Assembly: GCA_054601695.1 (NCBI GenBank) | Contig: BAAHQB010000266.1 | Location: 186,001-250,000, forward strand | DNA: 64,000 nt | From: Amorphochlora amoebiformis | Taxonomy: Eukaryota; Cercozoa; Chlorarachniophyceae | Reading direction: 5' to 3' | Part shown: positions 1 to 64,000 of the stretch, in pieces | How positions within the stretch are numbered: the first letter of the stretch is position 1 | Layout: each line of letters starts with the position of its first letter | The notes under the pieces: model-generated | The model's input: the letters and a program-made list of their open reading frames with translations, nothing else | Told to the model about the DNA's origin: nothing | Databases searched by the model: none | Made by a program: the position numbers and the translations under genes

Positions 1-789
1 TAACTACCTGGCGCTTAACTACTAGTGTCAACTACAGTTCTTTTGAGAGCAATACTGCCATTATTATCGACTCTCATTTCAGATTCTTAGTTGCAATTCA
101 GCGCAATGCATATAAATCAGCTACTGACTGAGTTCCAAATACCTAGATCCAGAAGCTTCCAGGACTTTCGGCATGAACGATACCTTCCAGCTGTAGTCTA
201 CATAAATTTGGTACCTTTGCGATCATGATTTTTTGAACCAAAGAACAATTCTAATTTGTAAGTTGAGTTTGGTGAGTTTCAGAGTTGGAATACATGGGAG
301 AGGGACGAAATAAGAAGGTTTTTGCCGGTTGAGAGTGTTGTATGCTTGATTCGGAAAACGAAATATCCAGACGAGGGTTGAGTGAAACCCTTACCCATTA
401 AGAAAATCAATGGAAAATGGAAACTTTATCAGCACGCGGAGATAGGGAGCAAGATCAATAAAGAGTCATTTCAAGACACAGGAGCGATATGGAGATAAAT
501 TTAGTCAACCATTTCGGATCCAATTCTGCATAGTACTATTAGAGGGTATCGTTCCAAAAGTTAAATTATCGGCTAGCATAGGTCGTGACATACTCCTGGA
601 TATAGCGTGACCAACCGGAGAATCACGCTAATTAATAGGTTTTAATTCTTCGGGTTGCGCGTCACTTCGGACAAGGCGGAGAATTAGGCATGACCAGAAG
701 AGGCAGACACCTACAGGCGTATCCAGAGAGGGTGAGGGCCATATAAAACACGAATATACATGCATATATAACGAAATTGCGGTCTGAGA
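1..789. other. unique upstream DNA, possible coding remnant
   Basis: This stretch is free of TA and telomeric repeats and resembles the two intergenic blocks near 14.1-15.0 kb and 56.0-56.9 kb. One + frame from 283 (after GTTTCAG) reads SWNTWERDEIRRFLPVESVV and continues to a TGA near 373, after which the same frame stays open until a TAA near 490. It could be the 3' end of an upstream gene or a decayed element. I recognise no family. Confidence 0.3.
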
Positions 790-804
790 GGGGGGGGGGG
801 GGGG
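790..804. repeat. poly-G run (15 G)
   Basis: An uninterrupted run of 15 G marks the edge between unique upstream DNA and the repeat-rich interior. It is a candidate G-quadruplex or a hard-to-sequence spot. Confidence 0.85.
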
Positions 805-1025
805 TGTAGTTCTTGAGATTCGCGGCTGGGGTCTTTGGGTGTTTTGAGAGTCATAATATCTATTTGTATGATGATATACGAAAACCTTATAATAGTAAAA
901 GAAAGCGTTCTTATTGATGCATTTTATGCCAGCTGTGTCATACGTGTGTATGAAATATATGTAGAATACATTTACATATGTATAAATATTCTTATGATGT
1001 ACATATTATACAGATATTTATGTAG

Positions 1026-1073
<48 letters not shown>

Positions 1074-1087
1074 AATATATATATTTG

Positions 1088-1127
<40 letters not shown>

Positions 1128-1177
1128 CATATGTATGTGTATACTGTAAGTACATATAACACGTACAACACACAAAC

Positions 1178-1250
<73 letters not shown>

Positions 1251-1427
1251 AACATACCTACATACATATGCAAGTATCTATGAAAGTGTATAACAAGTTA
1301 AATCTATGAGTTTCTACATACATATACCCCAGACATTACATATGTACATATAAATGACATATATTAAATCAATATCTCTTACATATAAATTCATCTCATA
1401 CATAAGCTCTTCGATCAATTACACCAG

Positions 1428-33875
<32,448 letters not shown>

Positions 33876-34111
33876 CCGAAATCGATCGTGAATCGTAGAC
33901 TGAGATGCAAGTTAAGAATAATCAACTTGCAAATCAGTCTTCCGACTTCGAATAGAAAAAGAATCTCGGACACACAACAGATCAGTGGTATTCGTTGCTC
34001 AAATACCCATCAATCTCAATCAAAACTTTATTCCCGCAAAATTTACACCCCATCCTCCCCTTCCCCGCCACCTCAACTATTTTCAGCCGCCATAAAACCC
34101 AACCTAGACCT

Positions 34112-34321
34112 CTAAACCTTCTTCGAGCCAGCCTTCTTCGTGTAGTTAGGCAGTCGGGCTGGATGATGAGACACCCAGGCGAACACAAGTGACGCGATTA
34201 CGAGAAAAATCGCTCGGTACAGGAAGGAAGGGAGGATGGAGATCACTCCGATGACCAGTAGAGCGGCTATCGCGAGGGGATAGTTGATGCGGGAGGGGGG
34301 AGATGGGCTGACGTCCACCAT
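34112..34321 (-). CDS. small two-helix membrane protein
   Basis: A single-exon frame of 69 codons, unlike its intron-rich neighbours. It has two hydrophobic segments, roughly residues 13-31 (YPLAIAALLVIGVISIL) and 34-52 (LYRAIFLVIASLVFAWV), and a basic tail NYTKKAGSKKV. I do not recognise the family. It lies on the - strand upstream of the RETSAT-type gene and divergent from the EEP gene, sharing the 188-bp gap 34322-34509. Codon usage and GC are higher than the TA-rich flanks, which supports coding. Confidence 0.6.
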   Translation of the reverse strand: MVDVSPSPPSRINYPLAIAALLVIGVISILPSFLYRAIFLVIASLVFAWVSHHPARLPNYTKKAGSKKV

Positions 34322-34509
34322 CGCGGGATTTCCAGAGGGGATCCACGTGTCGATTCGCAGGATGGAGGCTTTTAGGTGAAAAGGGTCTTAAGAAAAGAAC
34401 ACGATTTTGAAATGAGAACCAACTGTCCTTTTTCGTGATCTTGTGATACGTCACACACCTACAGCGTGACTACGGGAATGGTCACACTAGTCTTGATAGG
34501 TTCCGGACG
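34322..34509. promoter_or_regulatory. divergent promoter region
   Basis: 188 bp separate the ATG of the small membrane protein (-) from the ATG of the EEP gene (+). It is repeat-free, moderately GC-rich and contains no TATA box that I can identify with confidence. It probably drives both genes. Confidence 0.5.
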
Positions 34510-55994
<21,485 letters not shown>

Positions 55995-56927
55995 CTACTG
56001 TTCGAGTCCACATGGTTACGCACATTTTAGTCTTCACACTGACAGAGTGAAGGCGACTCAGTCATGGATACAACATTCGTGAATTAATTCTAGAGCTTAC
56101 ACCTAATCTAGATAATACTCAATCAAAGTCTACATACAATCTGTTCTCCTGACATCGACATTTTCCCTTCACCTTGTCGCAACACAATCCAACAGTGCGA
56201 TGAGTCCGAATTGGTGGGTCGACTGATCCGAGTTAACTACGAGATTAAGTCAGCTGGTGCACAGCTGCATGCACTGGTTGGATGAATTGCTTTCTGATCA
56301 TGAGCGCTGAATGTAGATTCCATGACTAGATGAATTGACGAATTATAAATTATCGATCTGGCCTATTCATCTTCCTAGTCTTTTGAGTCATCTGGATCTT
56401 GTAAAACTAGATTAATTCAGATAATAGATTCATGACTTCATCAAATTTTGCGGCACAAATTAGTAAATGTAAATCTAGTAAAAATCAGTGGCAACGAACT
56501 AGAGGTAACTTCACAAGTAACTTCAAAGAGTAAACCAAATTATTAAATAATGATAATTTTAATTGTACTCAACAAGCCTGAAGGAACGAGCGTGGACAGT
56601 CCCGGTATCATACAAGTTGGACACTGCGCCCGCCCGCCGATCATCGGATATAATTCTAGATATATTCAATGAATTATAAGCTCTTACCGTTAAGCTTACA
56701 CTCCCAATGAGAACCTTTTGAGAATTAAGTCACAGTTCTGCTACATCTGTTGCTACTATTGTTGTTACTACTGTTGGGAAATCCTAGGTATCTCTTCTCG
56801 ATCGGAACGCGTTGTAGATCCGGCATTTACATCTTGTTGATTCTCCTGGAAATTATGCATATATATATATATATATATATGTATATTTAAATATAGTATA
56901 TATTTAGTCTACGTATAGTAGATATAT

Positions 56928-56974
<47 letters not shown>

Positions 56975-57027
56975 GGTATATAATATCTATCCATCAGTCC
57001 GTATCATACATATATACTTTTCCTCAC
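55995..57027. other. second convergent intergenic region
   Basis: Between the EEP stop and the GPD-type stop. 55995-56860 is unique, non-repetitive AT-rich DNA without supported exons, rich in CTAGAT-like words as in 14.1-15.0 kb; 56861-57000 returns to TA repeat. It presumably holds both 3' UTRs. Confidence 0.75.
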
Positions 57028-57110
57028 TTATACACTTTTGCATCTACGCGGAATTAATGTATTCTATGAAAGGATTTGCACGTAAATATATATATAAAAT
57101 ATATATATAC

Positions 57111-57175
<65 letters not shown>

Positions 57176-57465
57176 AATCATCTTGACCATATGCATGGAG
57201 TCTTCTGGTTGCACGTGTGGCACGTGTGGCACGTGTGACATATATATATGTATGTATGTATATATATATATATATATATAAATACATATGTATATATATA
57301 TACATACATAAACTAATATCATGTAGACCATATGCATGGAGTCTTCTGATTGCACGTGTGGCACGTGTGGCACGTGTGACAGCGGGGACGGCGTTGTGCG
57401 CTGGATATATGTGTGTATTGTATTAGTTTTTAGGATGTATATAATGTAAATATTTAGCTTTGTTC

Positions 57466-57513
<48 letters not shown>

Positions 57514-57631
57514 GACAACACTAGGATGGGTAATTCATACAGCTTCATTATCATATATATATGTATATATATATATATATATAAATATTATGTACATACA
57601 TATTTTACATCTATGTACATGCATATATATA

Positions 57632-57680
<49 letters not shown>

Positions 57681-57765
57681 TATATACATATATGTATATA
57701 TATATATATTTATATATCTACGCATATCACCTAATAAGGTGTAGTCGGTTAATTCATACTGCTAC

Positions 57766-57803
<38 letters not shown>

Positions 57804-58075
57804 TATATAATAATATACATATACAAGATACATATGTACACACACACACGCACATATATTATATCCAAATGTATACACGTGTGTAATCTCAAAAAATACT
57901 ACATTTGAGTAATTCCTACAGCTCCATACTCAGATACATATATAAAAATATATATATATATATGTCGTTTATCGTATATAACCTCATAGAGTCTAGGTTC
58001 GGGTAACTCATACAGCTCCATACTCAAAGGGTCGGACATCACATCCTAATAATTAATTATCTATATATATATACG

Positions 58076-58107
<32 letters not shown>

Positions 58108-58312
58108 GGACATCATATCCTAATAATTAGGTATCTATATTTCGGACATCACCCAGACACACTCATATATATATATATATATATATCTATATATATATAT
58201 ATATCTATATATATATAATATATATATATAAGATATGACATTCTAAGAAACGTGCATCTTTTTGCTTGTTTTCCACCCAGACACACACACACACATATAT
58301 ATATATATCTAC

Positions 58313-58374
<62 letters not shown>

Positions 58375-58430
58375 ACATGACATTCTAAGAATTGGGTATC
58401 TTTCGCCTGTTTCCACCCAGATACACGCAC

Positions 58431-58471
<41 letters not shown>

Positions 58472-58569
58472 TATACATATACATCATAACTTCTAAACTA
58501 ACAAAACCTTAAAACTCTCCGTCGCCGTTTTCTCCTACAATATATATATATATATATATATGTATATAA

Positions 58570-58615
<46 letters not shown>

Positions 58616-58859
58616 TACACACATGCATATAATAAATGTATATATATACACACATATATATATATATATATATGTGTATATTTTATACTATATATATATA
58701 TATATATTTTAACATATATACATATATTATATTATATATATATATATTTTTAAATGTATAATATGCATACATACGCCTAGTATACATATAAAATAAGGTA
58801 TATAGTTATATATATATATGTATATATATTCATGTATATATATGTATATATATTCATGT

Positions 58860-58916
<57 letters not shown>

Positions 58917-58970
58917 ATATATGTATATACACATTTATTATATAATATATATATATATATATATAATATA

Positions 58971-59023
<53 letters not shown>

Positions 59024-59058
59024 ATATATACATAATTCAGTTTGTTACATTACGCGAC

Positions 59059-59089
<31 letters not shown>

Positions 59090-59118
59090 CATAAATATAA
59101 ATATATATTTATTCATGT

Positions 59119-59159
<41 letters not shown>

Positions 59160-59238
59160 TATATATATACATATGTTGTTCGATTCTACGTTGCTGCATA
59201 TCTATTATGAGTCACCTGTAGTGTTAATTACATGTATA

Positions 59239-59283
<45 letters not shown>

Positions 59284-59430
59284 ACCCCCATTGATCATTA
59301 CGTATATAATATCTATAAATACATTTTTATACAAAGCTCCATAAAATATATTTTTATATATTATATATATATATATATATATATGTATTACATATATATG
59401 TATATATTACATATACATATATGTATATAT

Positions 59431-59472
<42 letters not shown>

Positions 59473-59703
59473 TATATATATATATACATATATATATATA
59501 TTTACATATACATATATATATATATATATGTACATATGTATCTGTATATTAATATATATATATATATATATATATATTATGTATATATATATTAAATTGG
59601 AGTTACCTCATTAAGAATTGCTTCCACGCCAAAGATTATGGGATACTAATTATTTAAAAATAATACATGTATCTACATATATACATATATATATATATGT
59701 ACG

Positions 59704-59741
<38 letters not shown>

Positions 59742-59965
59742 CTATATATGTATATGTATATATGTAATATATATACGTTTTTGTGAATGTATCTATATAT
59801 TCATTTACTCGCATGACATGTATCTACATTATATATGTGACATCACATGCATCCATATAGAATATAATATATATGTATATATATATATGTATATATATTA
59901 TATATATATATATATGTATATATATATTTATATGTATATACATCTGTACACGCACACACACACAC

Positions 59966-60025
<60 letters not shown>

Positions 60026-60814
60026 GCATATGTGACATCATATGCATGCATATGCAACACACACATATATATATATATACATATATACTATATATGTATA
60101 TATACACATATATACATACACATATATGTACATATATATACATATATATATATATATCATCTGTACACACACACACACATATATATATATATATTTATAT
60201 ATGTATATCTATGCATATATATGTATATAATACAAATATATACATACATGTATATGTATATATATATATACATATATATTATATATATATATATATATCT
60301 CATTTTAGCACCTTTAAGTCCGTTCGAAAGGAAGTATCTCTTTCTCGAATAAGCCTTTAGTATTAATGTAGCATCACACACATATTCACAAACGGAGAGA
60401 GCGAGAGCAAGAGAAGAGAGGGGGACATATATACACACACAGGGGGGAGCAGAGAAGGGAGGAGGAAAAAAGAATGAGAGAGAGTTTGGGTGGAGGAAAA
60501 AGAAATAAGAGAGATAGACTTTGGGTTCCCAAAGAGTTTCAAATCGTCTTTCTAAAACTTGAAAATTCTTGAAATTCTTGGAAATTTTTGAAAAAAATTC
60601 AAATTTGAGGAGGTTTGGAAGATATAGATGATTGATGTACCTAGCGAGGGCTTTGGCCGTAGGGACGCCTTCTGATACTTGTGAAGACTGAATACGGGTA
60701 TAATAGGTACATATATATATATATGTCTATATATATTATGTTATGTATATAAAATGTACATACATAAGTATACATATATGTGTATATATGTTAATGTATA
60801 TATTATATATATAC

Positions 60815-60902
<88 letters not shown>

Positions 60903-61025
60903 TCTAGTAATAATGGTAACTATTATTATCATTTTTTCAATAGATATTACTTTACATACACACACATATATATATATATGTTTATATATATTTACTTCAA
61001 CAAATACACACTAATAAATGCGAAA

Positions 61026-61063
<38 letters not shown>

Positions 61064-61159
61064 ATAAATGTATATGCACTCACAAATATATTATATATAT
61101 ATATTTATATCTGCATATATATATCTATATAGATATATTATATATATACATGTATGTGT

Positions 61160-61219
<60 letters not shown>

Positions 61220-61430
61220 TATGACCTATATATATTTTGTAAATATATGTGTATGTATGCAATATATTTACATAAATTTGTATCCCCAAAAGGAGGCTTC
61301 ATGGATAAGCGTTCATTACACACATACATACATATATATATATATATATGTATGTATATGTATATGTATATATAATATACGTATACCGTGGCTAGGATCT
61401 CTTCTAAGGTTTCTCCTTTACCAAGCCTAT

Positions 61431-61474
<44 letters not shown>

Positions 61475-61526
61475 TATATTATACATTTACGTGTATAATG
61501 AAGATAGAATCCGACTTAACACACAT

Positions 61527-61585
<59 letters not shown>

Positions 61586-61693
61586 TAATGTATAGATAGA
61601 ATACCGACATCACACACACACAGACACAAACACACACACACACACCTTTATATATATATATGTATATATGTAAATATAAAATATATATATATA

Positions 61694-61726
<33 letters not shown>

Positions 61727-61779
61727 CTATTGTGGTTTCATATATGATATACATACATATCAATATTATATATATATAT

Positions 61780-61814
<35 letters not shown>

Positions 61815-61955
61815 GCATATGTACACAAACTTATATGTACGGCATTTTCTATTAAATCATATGCATATAAAGACACACACACACAATACACTCATAAATA
61901 CTTTGAATATGTGTATGCATAGATAAATAAATATATTATTTATATACATATATAT

Positions 61956-62007
<52 letters not shown>

Positions 62008-62058
62008 TATGTAAATATAATTATACACACACACCCACACAAACAAACACACACACAA

Positions 62059-62115
<57 letters not shown>

Positions 62116-62424
62116 GTTCCCCAGCTTGTCGGTTCCTCGATTTGGGGCCTACATGTATAACATATTTATACATAATGTATATATATATGTATTATATTAT
62201 ATTATATATATATATATATATATGTATATATTTCCATATATATATATATGTACATCCATATATATATGTATATATATACATATATATGTATATACATTCA
62301 TACATATGCAATATGAATATTGCATTGGTATAGTAAAACAAAACTCTGCATGCAATATACATGATATTTTAATACATTATGTATATATTATATATACACA
62401 CACGCACATACATATATATATATT

Positions 62425-62479
<55 letters not shown>

Positions 62480-62484
62480 GCACG

Positions 62485-62545
<61 letters not shown>

Positions 62546-62635
62546 TATTTACATATATGTTTTATGTTTCCGAAACACATGCACATACATAGCATATATT
62601 CTATATAAATGTGTATATATATATATATTTTATAT

Positions 62636-62670
<35 letters not shown>

Positions 62671-62789
62671 GTATAACGTTTATACACATATGTTATATGT
62701 TACCGAAACATGTACACAAAGTGTCGCCAACCCCTGCTAGGCCAGTTAAAGTGCTCTGATAAATATATTATAGATATATACATATATTA

Positions 62790-62883
<94 letters not shown>

Positions 62884-62932
62884 ATATATATATATATATA
62901 TACAAATATGTACATTATAACTTATAATATAA

Positions 62933-62967
<35 letters not shown>

Positions 62968-63063
62968 CATACATATATGTATATGTATACATATATATAT
63001 ATGTATATATTGATATATTCACCTGTTTCCCTCCTAGAACGTAAAAAAGACGTCGCATTTCAC
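57028..63063 (-). CDS. NAD-dependent glycerol-3-phosphate dehydrogenase, C-terminal part
   Basis: Reduces dihydroxyacetone phosphate to glycerol-3-phosphate for lipid and glycerol synthesis. Exons in sense order: 63063-63023 ([13 protein letters not shown]), 62755-62704 ([17 protein letters not shown]), 62148-62115 ([10 protein letters not shown]), 61426-61387 ([13 protein letters not shown]), 60688-60642 ([15 protein letters not shown]), 60343-60312 ([10 protein letters not shown]), 59645-59607 ([13 protein letters not shown]), 58534-58508 (EKTATESFK), 58045-57983 ([20 protein letters not shown]), 57400-57329 ([20 protein letters not shown]), 57063-57028 ([14 protein letters not shown]). TGLAGVGD, the NR.AG...GKGE segment, EGV.TA.AL and PII.GV..IL are family landmarks. 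The join 60312 to 59645 is off by one nucleotide, so a microexon or an error is likely there. The N-terminal NAD-binding domain is not visible, and the last ~45 residues have no obvious match to the family core. Confidence 0.9.
57175..57245 (-). repeat. decoy copy of the 57400 exon end plus donor
   Basis: On the - strand (CACACGTGC)3 then AACCAGAAGACTCCATGCAT and ATG/GTC repeat the end of exon 57400-57329, downstream of it. Confidence 0.92.
57505..58425 (-). repeat. decoy copies flanking the 58045 exon on both sides
   Basis: Downstream (sense) copies of the exon part GTATGGAGCTGTATGAGTTA lie near 57940, 57770 and 57560. Upstream copies of the acceptor ATTATTAG/GATGTGATGTCC lie near 58130, 58245 and 58390, with an adjacent CCACCCAGACACAC word also repeated. 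This is the only exon where both edge types are multiplied. Confidence 0.85.
60380..60625. repeat. purine-rich intron segment
   Basis: GAGAGAGCGAGAGCAAGAGA and GGAGGAGGAAAAAAG on the + strand, thus C/T-rich on the sense strand of the - gene, just downstream of exon 60688-60642. A TTCTTGAAATTCTTGGAAAT repeat follows. Confidence 0.85.
62555..62590 (-). repeat. decoy copy of the 62755 exon end
   Basis: On the - strand GTGCATGTGTTTCG/GAAACATA mirrors the exon end GTACATGTTTCG/GTAACATA, with the donor GT changed to GA, downstream of the real exon. Confidence 0.85.
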
Positions 63064-63090
63064 CTAAGGACATATTCAAAATTATAGATA

Positions 63091-63129
<39 letters not shown>

Positions 63130-63188
63130 CATACAGATATAATATACATATATCTATACATACATATATGTACACACACACTCGCGCG

Positions 63189-63220
<32 letters not shown>

Positions 63221-63301
63221 CTGAACATATATAAATATGTACACATATTCACATATTTCATATACACGCATATATATATTGTGTATATATATATATGTAT
63301 A

Positions 63302-63371
<70 letters not shown>

Positions 63372-63528
63372 CGTATATACACAAATATATACACACATAT
63401 ATTTGTATATATAATGTTTATATATTTTCATAATTTTATAATATATATATATATATATATATCTTGTATAATCCAAAGCTTTTTCATATCTATATATACA
63501 CTATATCATACATGACATACATACATGT

Positions 63529-63568
<40 letters not shown>

Positions 63569-63623
63569 CTATGAAAATGATATATAATCATAAACACAAT
63601 ATGTATACAGTAATACGTATATG

Positions 63624-63671
<48 letters not shown>

Positions 63672-63822
63672 TTATACATTCCTATATTTATAAATATTCG
63701 TACATATATATATATTGCATATATATAGAATCTAATCATATGCACACACCCACGCGCGTAATATTATGTGCATATAATTGATAAAGGAAATCATATATTA
63801 ACATATATACATACATACATAT

Positions 63823-63898
<76 letters not shown>

Positions 63899-63943
63899 GA
63901 TATTTATTGACATAATTCTCATATACCTATACGAACATATATA

Positions 63944-64000
<57 letters not shown>
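63064..64000. repeat. TA-rich intron to the window edge
   Basis: TA microsatellites with scattered unique islands (63464-63490, 63700-63790, 63890-63945). No further exon of the dehydrogenase could be supported; its N-terminal exons should lie beyond 64000. Confidence 0.75.

Noticed and set aside
59190-59215. - strand exon VTHNRYAA in the dehydrogenase gene
   Set aside because: It has good splice sites, but it breaks phase; the exons at 59607 and 58508 join in frame and match the family without it.

Overview
The window is nuclear DNA of a eukaryote, not bacterial or viral. The strongest reading is four intron-saturated protein genes whose exons are tiny islands (about 10-270 nt) in introns made almost entirely of (TA)n, telomere-type TTAGGG/CCCTAA repeats, CT/GA tracts and minisatellites. 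Simple long-ORF calling gives only repeat translations (YIYIYI, NPNPNP, RERERE), so I found exons by hand from AG...GT boundaries, codon phase continuity and protein-family logic. The protein types and TTAGGG repeats suggest a microalga or related protist, possibly stramenopile-like; that placement is inference.

Layout. (1) 1-~1400: unique upstream DNA. (2) ~1428-13895, + strand: an ankyrin-repeat protein ending in a PDZ domain and a basic tail. (3) 13896-14997: convergent intergenic DNA. (4) 33875-14998, - strand: a retinol-saturase (RETSAT)-type FAD oxidoreductase in about 33 exons. (5) 34321-34112, - strand: a small two-helix membrane protein. (6) 34322-34509: divergent promoter region. 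(7) 34510-55994, + strand: a membrane-anchored endonuclease/exonuclease/phosphatase (EEP) protein in 32 exons. The exon lengths sum to 1692 nt, exactly 563 codons plus stop, spread over 21.5 kb (about 8 percent coding). (8) 55995-57027: second convergent intergenic. (9) 63063-57028, - strand: the C-terminal half of an NAD-dependent glycerol-3-phosphate dehydrogenase, whose N-terminus lies at or beyond the right edge.

Three genome-level patterns stand out. First, low-complexity DNA inside introns is strand-polarised with the gene: the sense strand carries CCCTAA and CT, so the + strand reads TTAGGG/GA in the - genes and CCCTAA/CT in the + gene. CCCTAACCC supplies both pyrimidines and a CTAAC branch-point-like motif next to many acceptors. 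Second, exon edges are repeatedly duplicated into the neighbouring intron: exon end plus donor copies lie downstream of the real exon, and acceptor plus exon start copies lie upstream, up to 11 extra copies for one exon. Third, a block of the ankyrin coding sequence is inverted in place and seems to be bypassed as an intron. The genes themselves are unrelated in function; what they share is this unusual intron architecture.
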